Assembly (NCBI GenBank): GCA_963822765.1
Contig: CAWGJL010000023.1
Coordinates: forward strand, 62,001 to 126,000
Source: Palsa-504 sp963822765
Lineage (GTDB): Bacteria > Actinomycetota > Actinomycetes > Streptosporangiales > Streptosporangiaceae
Direction of reading: 5' to 3'
DNA: 64,000 bases
Part shown: positions 27,096 to 36,324 of the stretch, piece by piece
Layout: each line of letters begins with the position of its first letter
How positions within the stretch are numbered: the first letter of the stretch is position 1
The notes under the pieces: model-generated
The model's database searches: none
What the model was told of the DNA's origin: nothing
Seen by the model: the letters and a program-made list of their open reading frames with translations, nothing else
Program-made: the position numbers and the translations under genes

Positions 27096-29341
27096 CGCAG
27101 CACCAGGTGCTTGACCCCGTAGTCGGCCCCGAAGTCGATCTTGGCCTCGGCCTGGTCCCCCGAGCCGTCCGTCGAGACCACCGTGCCGAGCCCGAACTTG
27201 TCGTGGGTGACCAGGTCGCCGGGCGACAGCGACGGCACCGCGCGGTTGCCCGGTGACCTGGTGCCCGGCAGCCGGGCCATCCGCTCCTGCGCGGGCGTGA
27301 CCGCCGACAGGGCGGCCTCCTGGTCGCGGCGCCACTCGATGAGGCCGGGCGGGATCTCGGCCAGGAACCGGGACTGCTTGTGGAACGACGGGCGGCCCCA
27401 CCAGTTCCGGCCCACGGCCCGGGTCAGGTAGAGGCGCTGCATGGCCCGGGTGATGCCCACGTAGGCCAGGCGGCGTTCCTCCTCGAGCTCCTTGGGGTTG
27501 CCCAGCGAGCGCTGGTGCGGGAACACCTCTTCCTCCAGCCCGGTCAGGAACACCACCGGGAACTCCAGGCCCTTGGCGGTGTGCAGGGTCATCAACGTGA
27601 CCAGCCCGCCGTGCTCCTCCCCGTCCGGGATCTGGTCCGCGTCGGCGACCAGGGACACCTGCTCGAGGAACTCCGCCAGGGTCCCCTCGTCGCGGGACCC
27701 GTCGAACTCGCGGGCCACCGACACCAGTTCCTCCAGGTTCTCCACCCGGCTGGCGTCCTGCAGGTCGGAGGAGGATTCCAGCGCCTCGATATACCCGGTG
27801 CGGTCGAGCACGGCCTCGGCCAGCTCGGCCACCGGACCGGTCTCGGCCAGCTCGCGCAGCCCGTCCATCAGCGTGTTGAAGCCCGCGATGGCGGCCGCCG
27901 ACCGGGCCGCCAGGCCCGGCACGTCGGCCGGGCGGGCCAGCGCCGCGGCGAAGGTGATCCGCTCCCGCTGGGCGTAGGCGGCCACGTACTCCTCGGCCCG
28001 GTCCCCGATGCCCCGCTTGGGGGTGTTCAGCACCCGGCGCAGCGACACCTCGTCCGCCGGGTTGGCGATCAGCCTCAGGTAGGCCAGCAGGTCGCGGACC
28101 TCGCGCCGCTCGTAGAACCGGACCCCGCCGACCACCCGGTAGGGCAGCCCGACCCGGATGAACACCTCCTCGAACACCCGGGACTGCGCGTTCGTCCGGT
28201 AGAACACCGCCACCTGGCCGGGCGTGGCCTGGCCCGCGTCCGAGAGCCGGTCCACCTCCTCGGCCACGAACGCCGCCTCGTCGTGCTCGTTGTCGGCCAC
28301 GTAGCCGGTGATCGGCGGGCCCGCCCCCTGGTCCGACCACAGGTTCTTGGGCTTGCGGCCCTGGTTCTGCGCGACCACGGCGTTGGCGGCGGCCAGGATG
28401 TTCTGGGTGGACCGGTAGTTCTGCTCGAGCAGGATGACCTTGGCGTCCGGGTAGTCCTGCTCGAACTCCACGATGTTGCGGATGGTGGCGCCGCGAAACG
28501 CGTAGATGGACTGGTCCGCGTCGCCGACCACGCACAGCTCGGGCGGCGGGAGGGGGTCCGGGGTGCCGTCACCACGGTCCGTTAGGCCAGAAAAAATTGG
28601 CGCACTGCCGGAGACAAGTTCGCGGACGAGGATGTACTGGGCGTGGTTGGTGTCCTGGTACTCGTCCACGAGCACGTGCCGGAACCGGCGGCGGTACTCG
28701 GCGGCGACCTCGGGCAGGGCCTGGAACAGGTTGACCGTGACCATGATCAGGTCGTCGAAGTCCATCGCGCCCGCCGCGAGCAGGCGGCGCTGGTACTCGC
28801 CGTACGCCTCGGCCAGGGCCTTGTCCCGGGCCGTCTTGGCCTGGGCGGCGAACGTCTCGTGGTCGATCAGCTCGTTCTTCAGGTTCGAGACCTGGGCCGC
28901 CATCATCTTGGGCGGGAACTGCTTGGGGTCGAGCTCAAGCTCGCGGCAGGTCAGCGCCATCAGCCGCTGCGAGTCCGCCTGGTCGTAGATGGAGAACGAG
29001 GAGGGGTAGCCGAAGCGCTTGGCCTCCCGGCGCAGGATCCGCACGCAGGCCGAGTGGAAGGTCATGACCCACATGGACCTGGCCCGCGGGCCGACCAGGG
29101 CGGCCACCCGGGCGGCCATCTCCCCGGCCGCCTTGTTGGTGAAGGTGATGGCCAGGATCTCGTGCGGCGCCACGTCCCGCGCGGCCAGCAGGTAGGCGAT
29201 CCGGTGGGTGAGCACGCGGGTCTTCCCCGAGCCCGCGCCCGCCACGATGAGCAGCGGGCTGCCCTCGTGCACGACGGCAGCGCGCTGCTGCGGATTGAGT
29301 CCGTCGAGGAGGGCGTCTATCGCGAGGGCGGCCACCTCCAT
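27071..29341 (-). CDS. pcrA: ATP-dependent DNA helicase PcrA/UvrD
   Basis: A superfamily 1A 3'-5' helicase of about 756 residues. Motifs in order are Q-motif LDGLNPQQRAAV; I VAGAGSGKTRVL; Ia AITFTNKAAGEMAARV; II HVLVDEYQDTN; III VVGDADQSIYAFRGAT; IV ILLEQNYRSTQNIL; V LMTLHTAKGLEFPVVFLTGL; and VI RLAYVGITRAMQRLYLTRA. The C-terminal region SPGDLVTHDKFGLGTVVSTD is the Tudor-like RNA-polymerase-interacting domain. It acts in repair and conflict resolution. ATG 29341 is a plausible start. An in-frame GTG at 29455 would add a 38-residue extension, and many actinobacterial PcrA proteins do have N-terminal extensions. There are no frame breaks over 2.3 kb. Confidence 0.95.
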   Translation of the reverse strand: MEVAALAIDALLDGLNPQQRAAVVHEGSPLLIVAGAGSGKTRVLTHRIAYLLAARDVAPHEILAITFTNKAAGEMAARVAALVGPRARSMWVMTFHSACVRILRREAKRFGYPSSFSIYDQADSQRLMALTCRELELDPKQFPPKMMAAQVSNLKNELIDHETFAAQAKTARDKALAEAYGEYQRRLLAAGAMDFDDLIMVTVNLFQALPEVAAEYRRRFRHVLVDEYQDTNHAQYILVRELVSGSAPIFSGLTDRGDGTPDPLPPPELCVVGDADQSIYAFRGATIRNIVEFEQDYPDAKVILLEQNYRSTQNILAAANAVVAQNQGRKPKNLWSDQGAGPPITGYVADNEHDEAAFVAEEVDRLSDAGQATPGQVAVFYRTNAQSRVFEEVFIRVGLPYRVVGGVRFYERREVRDLLAYLRLIANPADEVSLRRVLNTPKRGIGDRAEEYVAAYAQRERITFAAALARPADVPGLAARSAAAIAGFNTLMDGLRELAETGPVAELAEAVLDRTGYIEALESSSDLQDASRVENLEELVSVAREFDGSRDEGTLAEFLEQVSLVADADQIPDGEEHGGLVTLMTLHTAKGLEFPVVFLTGLEEEVFPHQRSLGNPKELEEERRLAYVGITRAMQRLYLTRAVGRNWWGRPSFHKQSRFLAEIPPGLIEWRRDQEAALSAVTPAQERMARLPGTRSPGNRAVPSLSPGDLVTHDKFGLGTVVSTDGSGDQAEAKIDFGADYGVKHLVLRYAPLEKL

Positions 29342-29608
29342 AGGGTAGGCCGTCGGACCGACAAACGCGGGCGGCCGGGGAGCACGCGCCGCGGGAGCGT
29401 CAGCACCGTTGTCACCAGGAGTCACCGGCGCATCGACCAGCGAATACGCCCCCACAGAGACGGCCCGGTCACGCAGGAGCAGATCTGCGTAGATATCGCT
29501 CTTCGGCTCCGGCCGATGCCTGGTATGGGCTATTCTGGCCGTCTTGACCGCAGTTGGCCGTGACCGGGGGGTCCTCGCAGGCCAGCGCCTCATCAACGCG
29601 GGAGTGGC

Positions 29609-32600
29609 ATGGGATCGCGTGGCCGGTCCATCCGGCTCCGAATCTATTTCCTGGTGGCGATTCCCCTGGTCGCCCTGGTCGGGCTGCTCGCCTACGTGGC
29701 GGGCACCACGATCAACAGCGCGATCAGCGTGGACCGGGCGCCGAACCTGGTCAACGCCACCGCGATACCGGCCGCGGAGTTCGGCACGTTCCTGGAGGCC
29801 GAGCGCACCGCCGCGGTGGTCTACCTGTTCCAGCCCGACGCGAACAACCTGGCCGCGTACCAGGCGGCGACCGCGGCCACCGACAAGGCCGAGCCGGCCT
29901 TCGTCGCCGCGATGAACTCCGGGGGCACCACCGGCACCGAGGACTCCGCCGGGGCCAAGGCGGTCAGCAGCCTGGTCAGCGGCCTCAGCCAGCTCCCCAC
30001 CCTGCGCAATGCGGTCAAGGCGCGGGCCCTCAGCCCGCTGGACGCCCTGGGTGCCTACAGCCAGGGCATCACCACTCAGTTCAAGCTGTTCCTGATCCAG
30101 ACCGAGAGCGTGACCGCCAACTCCCAGCAGATCCAGGCCGTCGGGCTGATCGCCACCGTCCAGGCCAGGGAGCAGCTCTCGCAGGAGCAGGCGCTGCTGT
30201 CCGGGATGCTGGCCACCAAGCGGATCACGGCGAAGAACCGGATCGCGTTCACCGACCTGGCCGCGACCAGGGCCGCCGACGTGGCCTACGCGAACTACAT
30301 CCTGAGCCCGGACAACCTGGTCAAGTACAACGCGGCGCTGGCCGGCACGGGCACCGAGCAGCAGAGCCTCACCGGCATCGAGCAGGCCATCGCGGCCGGC
30401 ACACCGGTCACCAAGCTGCCGGTGACCCAGGCGCAGTGGAACCAGCTGGTCGGCGTGCTGCTCAAGGGCGAGTACAACGGCGGCGTCGCGGTCGCGGTCG
30501 CCATCCTGGCCGCCGACCATCAGATCAGCCACTCGGCCTGGGTCAGGGTCGCCGTCACCGCCGGCATCGCCCTGCTCGGACTGCTGATCACCCTCCTGGT
30601 CACCACCTTGGTCGCGCGCGGCATCATCCGCCGCCTGCGCGGGCTCGAGAGCTCGGCCCGCACCCTGGCCGAAGACCAGCTGCCTGACGTCATCGCCCGG
30701 CTGCGGCGCGGCGAGGCCGTGGACATGGCCGCCGAGGCACCGCCGCTGCGGACCGGCGCCGACGAGATCGGCCGGGTGGGCCAGGCCTTCGAGCTGGTCA
30801 GGCAGACCGCCGTCCGGTCGGCGGTGGAGGAGTCCAGGCTGCGGCAGGGGCTCAACGACGTGTTCCGCAGCCTGGCCCGGCGCAGCCAGTCGCTGCTGCA
30901 CCGCCAGCTGACCCTGCTCGACCAGATGGAACGGCGGGCCACCGATCCCGAGGCGCTGGACGACCTGTTCCGCCTGGACCACCTGACCACGCGCATGCGC
31001 CGCCACGCGGAGGGCCTGGTCATCCTGGCGGGCGCGCCGCCCGGCCGGACCTGGAGCAGCCCGGTCCGGATGGTCGACGTCATGCGCGGCGCCATCGCCG
31101 AGGTCGAGGACTACGCGCGGGTCTCGGTCGCCACCCGGAGCCAGGCCGCGCTGGCCGGCTCGGCGGTGGCCGACGTCATCCACCTGCTGGCCGAGCTCAT
31201 CGAGAACGCCACCACGTTGTCGCCGCCGTACACCTCGGTCCGGGTGGCCGGGGACACGGTGGCCAACGGGTTCGCGATCGAGGTCGAGGACCGCGGGCTG
31301 GGGATGAGCCCGCCGCGCCTGGCCGAGCTCAACGAGCGGCTGGCCAGCCCGCCGGAGTTCAACCCGTCCGACAGCGAGCAGCTGGGGTTGTTCGTGGTCA
31401 GCCAGCTGGCCAAGCGGCACGGGATCCGGGTCACCCTCAAGGCGTCCCCGTACGGGGGCACGGCGGCCATCGCGCTCATCCCGCAGCACCTGGTGGTCAC
31501 CGAGGAGGCGTTCCGGGCCGGGCTGCCCGGCGAGCACGCCGCCATCGGCTCCGGTTCGGCGGGTGGGGTTGTACAGGGAACGAACGGGAACCACGCGCCC
31601 GCGGAGATGACCGGGCCGGCCCGGTTGCTTGGCATGCCGGAGCCAGAGTTCGGCGCGGCAGAGCCAGAGTTCGGCGCGGCAGAGCCAGAGTTCGGCGGTC
31701 AGTTCGGCGGTCAGTTCGGCGGTCAGTTTGGCGGTCAGGAGCCGGGCGGGCGCGGTCAGGGGCTGCCGGACGGGCCGGGGATCCGGATCTCGGGTCCGCT
31801 GCGGCGCTCGCCGGGCGGCACCCCGGAGGGCGACCGGCGCGGCGGGCACCACGCGGCGCGGCGCGGCGCGGCGAGCCCCGGGCTGGATCCGGCGGCCGGC
31901 GCGCACTCGGACTTCGACGTGTTCACGCCGCAGCGGCGCGGGGCGGGGACGGACGACCCGGCGGTCCCGGCCGAGGCCGGGACTCCGCAGGCGGAGTTCG
32001 TCAGCTCGCCGCCGTACCCCGATACCGTGGCGCCGTACCCTGGCGCGGGCAGCGTGCCGTACGCGGACCAGCTGACGCCGTTCCCGGGGTGGACGGGACG
32101 CAGCGTGGCGGGGGGTTCGGCCACGCCCGAGGCGCCGTTCGCGGCCGGCCCGGGTGGTGCCGCGGCCCCGCGCGACCCGACTGACCCGGGTGGTCCGGGC
32201 GGCTTCGGTGGTCCGGGCGGGCCGGGTGGTCCGGGCGGGCCGGGTGGTCCGGGCGGGCCGGCGACCCCGATGACGTCGGTGGCCTCGCCGCGGCCCGCAC
32301 AGCCCTCCGCTCCGCCGTGGGAGCTATCGCGCCAGACCGGGCCGCAGCCGGCCATCCCGGCCGACGGTGAGCCGGACGGCGACTTCAAGGGGCTGCCGCG
32401 GCGGGTCAGGCAGGCCAGCATCGCCCCGCAGCTCCGGGACAACCCGCCCCGCCGGCGGACCTCTCCGGCCCCGACCCCGCCTCCGGCCGCGGCCGCGGCC
32501 AGCGGGCCGACGCCGGCCGAGATCCGCCGGACCATGTCCGCGCTGCAGCGCGGCTGGCAAGAGGGGCGGTCGCAGCGGACGACGGCCCCGGCTCCGGGTG

Positions 32601-32677
32601 ACTCGCCGTTCGAGCCGTCCGGAAACGGGCCGTCCGCGGGCGGCGACGAGCCATGGGGGGAATCCGATGGAACCTGA
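29609..32677 (+). CDS. Nitrate/nitrite-sensor-type histidine kinase of a conservon (CvnA)
   Basis: 1022 residues. TM1 (IYFLVAIPLVALVGLLAYVA) is followed by an extracytoplasmic all-helical nitrate-sensor-like domain (about 40-300). TM2 (VTAGIALLGLLITLLVTTLV) leads to a HAMP region, then ARRSQSLLHRQLTLLDQMER, a HATPase domain with N-box ELIENATTLSPP (near 530) and G-box VEDRGLGM (near 557). A 390-residue Pro/Gly-rich disordered tail closes it. Conservon kinases partner with roadblock, DUF742 and GTPase proteins, which follow immediately. The roadblock start overlaps this stop by 11 bases. ATG 29609 is chosen. The gene diverges from pcrA. Confidence 0.92.
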   Translation: MGSRGRSIRLRIYFLVAIPLVALVGLLAYVAGTTINSAISVDRAPNLVNATAIPAAEFGTFLEAERTAAVVYLFQPDANNLAAYQAATAATDKAEPAFVAAMNSGGTTGTEDSAGAKAVSSLVSGLSQLPTLRNAVKARALSPLDALGAYSQGITTQFKLFLIQTESVTANSQQIQAVGLIATVQAREQLSQEQALLSGMLATKRITAKNRIAFTDLAATRAADVAYANYILSPDNLVKYNAALAGTGTEQQSLTGIEQAIAAGTPVTKLPVTQAQWNQLVGVLLKGEYNGGVAVAVAILAADHQISHSAWVRVAVTAGIALLGLLITLLVTTLVARGIIRRLRGLESSARTLAEDQLPDVIARLRRGEAVDMAAEAPPLRTGADEIGRVGQAFELVRQTAVRSAVEESRLRQGLNDVFRSLARRSQSLLHRQLTLLDQMERRATDPEALDDLFRLDHLTTRMRRHAEGLVILAGAPPGRTWSSPVRMVDVMRGAIAEVEDYARVSVATRSQAALAGSAVADVIHLLAELIENATTLSPPYTSVRVAGDTVANGFAIEVEDRGLGMSPPRLAELNERLASPPEFNPSDSEQLGLFVVSQLAKRHGIRVTLKASPYGGTAAIALIPQHLVVTEEAFRAGLPGEHAAIGSGSAGGVVQGTNGNHAPAEMTGPARLLGMPEPEFGAAEPEFGAAEPEFGGQFGGQFGGQFGGQEPGGRGQGLPDGPGIRISGPLRRSPGGTPEGDRRGGHHAARRGAASPGLDPAAGAHSDFDVFTPQRRGAGTDDPAVPAEAGTPQAEFVSSPPYPDTVAPYPGAGSVPYADQLTPFPGWTGRSVAGGSATPEAPFAAGPGGAAAPRDPTDPGGPGGFGGPGGPGGPGGPGGPGGPATPMTSVASPRPAQPSAPPWELSRQTGPQPAIPADGEPDGDFKGLPRRVRQASIAPQLRDNPPRRRTSPAPTPPPAAAAASGPTPAEIRRTMSALQRGWQEGRSQRTTAPAPGDSPFEPSGNGPSAGGDEPWGESDGT
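31636..31737 (+). repeat. Short tandem repeats in the kinase tail
   Basis: Three copies of a 21-base unit (gagccagagttcggcgcggc and variants) encode EPEFGAA. They are followed by four 12-base units (ggtcagttcggc) encoding GQFG. They lie in the disordered tail and stay in frame. Confidence 0.85.
32193..32262 (+). repeat. GPG-encoding tandem repeats in the kinase tail
   Basis: Repeats of ggtccgggcgggccg encode a run of Gly-Pro-Gly units in the C-terminal tail of the sensor kinase. The unit is 15 bases, so length changes remain in frame. Confidence 0.8.
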
Positions 32678-33095
32678 GGCCGGAACGCCGGCCCGCGTGG
32701 GTCAGCTCGACTGGCTGCTCGATGACCTCGTGCGCCGGGTCGCGCCCATCACCAAGGCCGTCATCTTGTCGCAGGACGGGATGACGCTCGGTGCGTCCGA
32801 GACGCTCGAACGCGACGATGCCGAGCACCTGGCCGCGCTGGCCGCCGGGTTCCAGTCGCTGGCCCGCGGCGCCGGGCAGCACTTCGGCGGCGGGGCGGCG
32901 CGGCAGACCATCATCGAGATGGAATCGGGCTTTCTGCTGGTGACCGCGGCCGGGAGCGGCACCTGCCTGGCCGTGGTGACCGGACCGGGGGCCGACCTGG
33001 GCCTGGTCGCCTACGAGATGGCGATCTTGGTCAAGCGGTCCGGCGAGCACATCCGCGTCAATACCCGGGCGACCGCGCTGCGCGGCTGGGCCTAA
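32667..33095 (+). CDS. Roadblock/LC7 protein of the conservon (CvnB)
   Basis: 142 residues, MEPEAGTPARVGQLDWLLDD then VAPITKAVILSQDGMTLGAS, and FLLVTAAGSGTCLAVVTGPG toward the end. The single roadblock/LC7 (MglB-like) domain covers most of the protein. These proteins act as GTPase-activating or scaffolding partners of small Ras-like GTPases. It is translationally coupled to the kinase gene (11-base overlap) and followed eight bases later by DUF742. Confidence 0.95.
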   Translation: MEPEAGTPARVGQLDWLLDDLVRRVAPITKAVILSQDGMTLGASETLERDDAEHLAALAAGFQSLARGAGQHFGGGAARQTIIEMESGFLLVTAAGSGTCLAVVTGPGADLGLVAYEMAILVKRSGEHIRVNTRATALRGWA

Positions 33096-33103
33096 GAGGC
33101 GTC

Positions 33104-33475
33104 ATGCCGTCCAACGATGAGCGTTGGCTGGACGCCGAGGCCGGCCCGGTGGTCCGGCCGTATGCCCTGACCCAGGGCCGGACGAGGCACACCGGCGAGT
33201 CGTTCGACCTGGTCGCGACCGTGCGGGCGACCCGCACGTTCGCCGACCCGGGTGCGCTGGCCCCGGAGCACATCAGCGTGCTGCAGCTCGCCCGGATACC
33301 GACGACCGTCGCGGATATCGCCTCAGACGTCGACCTTCCGCTGGGAGTGGTCCGGATCATCCTGGCCGACCTGCGGGAACTCGGGCTGGTCATGATCAGT
33401 ACCCCGGTCGTGCTGGCGGAACGGGTCGACAAGCACACGCTCAGGGAGGTGCTCAATGGACTACGGGGTCTCTGA
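33104..33475 (+). CDS. DUF742 protein of the conservon (CvnC)
   Basis: 123 residues with VRPYALTQGRTRH near 17 and a winged-helix-like DUF742 core including ISVLQLARIPTTVADIASDV and PLGVVRIILADLRELGLVMI. It is the third conservon component, presumed adaptor between kinase and GTPase. The GTPase gene starts 20 bases before its stop. Confidence 0.95.
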   Translation: MPSNDERWLDAEAGPVVRPYALTQGRTRHTGESFDLVATVRATRTFADPGALAPEHISVLQLARIPTTVADIASDVDLPLGVVRIILADLRELGLVMISTPVVLAERVDKHTLREVLNGLRGL

Positions 33476-34058
33476 TGCCGGCGGGAGCCGTCAGTACCGC
33501 GCCATCAAGATCCTCCTGGCCGGCGGGTTCGGAGTGGGCAAGACCACCCTGGTCGGCGCCGTCAGCGAGATCAGGCCGCTGCGCACCGAAGAGCCGCTGA
33601 CCGAGGGCAGCACGCGCACGGACAGCACGGCCGGCGTGGAGGGAAAGACCACGACGACGGTCGCGATGGACTTCGGCCGGATCAGCCTGCGCAGCGACCT
33701 GGTTCTCTACCTGTTCGGGACGCCGGGCCAGCAGCGGTTCTGGTTCATGTGGGACGAGCTCGCCATCGGCGCGCTGGGGGCCGTGGTGCTGGCCGACACC
33801 CGGCGGCTGGCGGACAGCTTCCCCGCCATCGACTACTTCGAGCGGCGGCAGATCCCGTTCATCGTGGCCCTGAACGTCTTCGACGGGTCCCGTCGGTACG
33901 AGACGGAAGACGTCAGGCTCGCGCTGGACCTGGACCCCGATCTGCCCATCATCATGTGCGACGCGCGCAGCAAGGACTCGGCCAAGGACGTGCTGATCAC
34001 GCTGGTCGAGCACGTGCTGGTGACGGCGTCGGAGGAGCCGCTGTCGGGGATCGCGTAA
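33456..34058 (+). CDS. Ras-like GTPase of the conservon (CvnD)
   Basis: 200 residues. P-loop LLAGGFGVGKTTLVGAVSEI, switch region STRTDSTAGVEGKTTTTVAM, G3 LFGTPGQQRFWFMWDELA, and a G4-like ALNVFDGS in place of NKxD. MglA/CvnD-type GTPases couple membrane sensing to cell responses in actinobacteria. It is the last gene of the four-gene operon. Confidence 0.95.
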   Translation: MDYGVSDAGGSRQYRAIKILLAGGFGVGKTTLVGAVSEIRPLRTEEPLTEGSTRTDSTAGVEGKTTTTVAMDFGRISLRSDLVLYLFGTPGQQRFWFMWDELAIGALGAVVLADTRRLADSFPAIDYFERRQIPFIVALNVFDGSRRYETEDVRLALDLDPDLPIIMCDARSKDSAKDVLITLVEHVLVTASEEPLSGIA

Positions 34059-34068
34059 CGGCGCGGCC

Positions 34069-34131
34069 CGGCGGGGTCGCGATCAGGGCGTCGCGCAGGA
34101 CGGCGGGGTCGCGATCAGGGGTCGCGCAGGA
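34069..34131 (+). repeat. Tandem duplication at the 3' end of the HATPase gene
   Basis: Two units of 32 and 31 bases (cggcggggtcgcgatcaggg... each ending tcgcgcagga) lie head to tail. The right unit contains the stop codon of the HATPase gene, so the end of that gene has been copied downstream. Confidence 0.85.
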
Positions 34132-34669
34132 CGGCCCATACCGCCTTGCCGTGGCCGGCGATGGGGCTCCAGCCCCACACGTGACTGAGCGCGGCGACGA
34201 TCTGCAGGCCGCGTCCGCTCTCCCCGGCCCAGTCGGGCTGGCGGGGCATCGGCGTCTCATTGCCGGGATCGACGACGGCCAGCATGACCTCGCCCGCGCG
34301 GCGGAGCATGCACAGCCGCAGGACCGTCATCGAGGCGCCCGGGTTGGTGTGCGTCAGGCCCGTCCGGGTGCCGTGCAGGACGGCGTTGACCACGAGCTCA
34401 TCGACGATCATCTCGGCGTCGTCGGCCAGCGCCTCCAGGCCCCAGCAGGTCAGTAGTTCCCGGACGAACCGCCGGGCGGTCCTGGCCTCTTCCGGCCGGG
34501 CGCTCAGGGCACGGGTAGTGACCGCCGGGGTCTCCCACCAGGCAGACGGCACCGGCAGCAGCCGTGGCATTCCGTCTGACACCGGTGACCACGGGATGTC
34601 TACTTCTTCGTCGTCATCCCCGCTACCGGTCGCGACACTGAGATGCGCCAACGCAACAGCTTCCTGCAT
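34115..34669 (-). CDS. HATPase (RsbW/SpoIIAB-like) anti-sigma-type kinase
   Basis: 184 residues. The GHKL ATP-binding domain has RRFVRELLTCWGLEALADDA, N-box MIVDELVVNAVLHGTRTGLT, VMLAVVDPGNETPMP (G1) and ESGRGLQIVAALSHVWGW (G2). Such single-domain ATPases act as anti-sigma factors or phospho-switches. In actinobacteria they are often encoded next to DUF397 and XRE-DUF5753 genes, as here. Transcription diverges from the DUF397 gene across 252 bases. Confidence 0.9.
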   Translation of the reverse strand: MQEAVALAHLSVATGSGDDDEEVDIPWSPVSDGMPRLLPVPSAWWETPAVTTRALSARPEEARTARRFVRELLTCWGLEALADDAEMIVDELVVNAVLHGTRTGLTHTNPGASMTVLRLCMLRRAGEVMLAVVDPGNETPMPRQPDWAGESGRGLQIVAALSHVWGWSPIAGHGKAVWAVLRDP

Positions 34670-34921
34670 GTCATGGGGCAGAACGCTTGCCCATCACGGT
34701 GTTAACTGCGTGCTGAGAGACATGCTGCCTGATAATATGTGCAAATGCAAGACCAAATGCACGTTCATTCGCTCTGTGCACAGGTCTCCATATAGCCGCA
34801 CGGGGGGCCACCAGACAGTTGAAACGTATTCAGACACTTACTCACCACTTGCTAACTCTAGGTTACAGCGAGTGAATTTTCGCGGGTCAGAATGCGTTGA
34901 GACTGTCGGAAGGGGATAGGT
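34670..34921. promoter_or_regulatory. Divergent low-GC promoter region
   Basis: This is the least GC-rich intergenic stretch of the window (for example 34735-34880), upstream of both the HATPase gene and the DUF397 gene. GGAAGGGGA just before 34922 is the DUF397 ribosome binding site. No specific boxes or operator were assigned. Confidence 0.45.
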
Positions 34922-35182
34922 ATGGTCACGATGTACAACGGCATGCCCGCAGGCGAACTCGGCGACGTCTGCTGGCTGAAGAGCCAGCACAGCAATCCCA
35001 ACGGAGCCTGTGTGGAGCTGGCCGCGCTGCCGAACGGCGAGATCGCCATGCGGAACTCGCGTTTCCCGGTTGGCCCCGTCCTGCTCTACACTCAGGCGGA
35101 GATCACCGCATTCCTGGCAGGTGCCAAGGATGGCGAATTTGACCACATAGTGCCCGAAGCACAGGGACTTACCCGCCAGTAG
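34922..35182 (+). CDS. DUF397 small regulatory partner protein
   Basis: 86 residues with the DUF397 consensus: CWLKSQHSNPNGACVELAAL, IAMRNSRFPVGPVLLYTQAE and ITAFLAGAKDG. DUF397 proteins bind or antagonise XRE-DUF5753 regulators (WhiJ-type systems) in Streptomyces and relatives. ATG 34922 follows GGAAGGGG. The cognate XRE-DUF5753 gene starts about 190 bases downstream on the same strand. Confidence 0.93.
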   Translation: MVTMYNGMPAGELGDVCWLKSQHSNPNGACVELAALPNGEIAMRNSRFPVGPVLLYTQAEITAFLAGAKDGEFDHIVPEAQGLTRQ

Positions 35183-35375
35183 CACTGTCACCGTCCGGGT
35201 TGCGGCGACACGTCAATTACAGACTGACAATCGTGACCCTCAAGACCTGCGGGAACACGGAGAGATCAGGACTTCTGTTGAATTGTCACAGAAGCCCCTT
35301 CCGCAGGCATGAGCTCACATGGGAGACTGGTCCACACCCCGCCAGGCTCAGAGTGTAAAGATGCGAGGAGCGCCG

Positions 35376-36281
35376 ATGGTCTCATCCGAAGACTCGGCCT
35401 GGGACGTCCCGCCCAGCATTTTCGGCACCCGCACGGGCGGGCCGACGGTCCAGCGCCTGGTGCTCGGCGGTCAGCTGCACCGGCTTCGCGAATCGCGCGG
35501 GATCAGCGCGGAACAGGCGGCCGAGTCGATCCGGGGCTCCCACTCCAAGATCAGCCGAATGGAACACGGCCGGGTTGGTTTCAAGGAGCGCGACGTGAGC
35601 GACCTGCTGACGCTCTACGGGGTGACCGACAGCGAGGAGCGCGCCGCGCTGCTGAACCTGGCCCGGGAGGCCAACACCCCCGGCTGGTGGCACGCCTACT
35701 CGGACGTCTTGCCGACCTGGCTGGAGCCGTACGTCGGCCTGGAGGCCGCGGCCTCGGTGCTCCGGACCTACGAGGTCCAGTTCGTTCCCGGGCTGCTGCA
35801 GACCGAGGAGTACGCGCGAGCGCTGATCCGGCTCGGCTCCGCGGTCAGCGAGGACGAGATCGCCCGCCGGGCCGAGCTGCGGGTCAGCCGCCAGGAGATC
35901 CTGGGCGGCCCGAACCCGCCACAGCTCTGGGCCGTGGTGGACGAGGGCGCGCTGCGCCGCCCGGTGGGCGGCCGTGAGGTGGCGCGCAGGCAGCTTCAGC
36001 ACCTGATCAAGATGGCCGAGCACCCCGTGGTGACGCTGCAGATCCTGCCGTTCACGGCGGGCCCGCACTCCGCCATGGGCGGCCCGTTCACGATCTTGCG
36101 GTTCGCCGAGCCGGACCTGTACGACGTGGTGTACATCGAGCAGCTGACCAGCGCGCTCTACCTGGACAAGCCGTCCGAGGTGGACAGCTACCTCGAGGTC
36201 ATGGAGCAGCTGTGCCTGCAGGCCGAGCCTGCGGGCAGCACGATCAAGATGCTGACCCAGATCCTGGCCGACATCTCCTGA
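35376..36281 (+). CDS. XRE-family regulator with DUF5753 (WhiJ-like)
   Basis: 301 residues from ATG 35376, chosen because AGGAG sits six bases upstream. In-frame ATGs at 35319 and 35361 would lengthen it. The N-terminal helix-turn-helix is LGGQLHRLRESRGISAEQAA with IRGSHSKISRMEHGRVGFKE. The C-terminal DUF5753 ligand-like domain includes VQFVPGLLQTEEYARALIRL, VVTLQILPFTAGPHSAMGGP and VVYIEQLTSALYLDKPSEV. It forms a DUF397/HATPase trio of the type that controls development and antibiotic production. Confidence 0.92.
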   Translation: MVSSEDSAWDVPPSIFGTRTGGPTVQRLVLGGQLHRLRESRGISAEQAAESIRGSHSKISRMEHGRVGFKERDVSDLLTLYGVTDSEERAALLNLAREANTPGWWHAYSDVLPTWLEPYVGLEAAASVLRTYEVQFVPGLLQTEEYARALIRLGSAVSEDEIARRAELRVSRQEILGGPNPPQLWAVVDEGALRRPVGGREVARRQLQHLIKMAEHPVVTLQILPFTAGPHSAMGGPFTILRFAEPDLYDVVYIEQLTSALYLDKPSEVDSYLEVMEQLCLQAEPAGSTIKMLTQILADIS

Positions 36282-36324
36282 TTCCTGCTTGCCCCGGTTG
36301 TCCGGCACTGGTGTGATGCCGCCT

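Noticed and set aside
29342..31906. Upstream minus-strand extension of the pcrA frame by more than 800 codons
   Set aside because: It runs antisense to the conservon sensor kinase and has low-complexity composition. PcrA starts at 29341, or at most at 29455.
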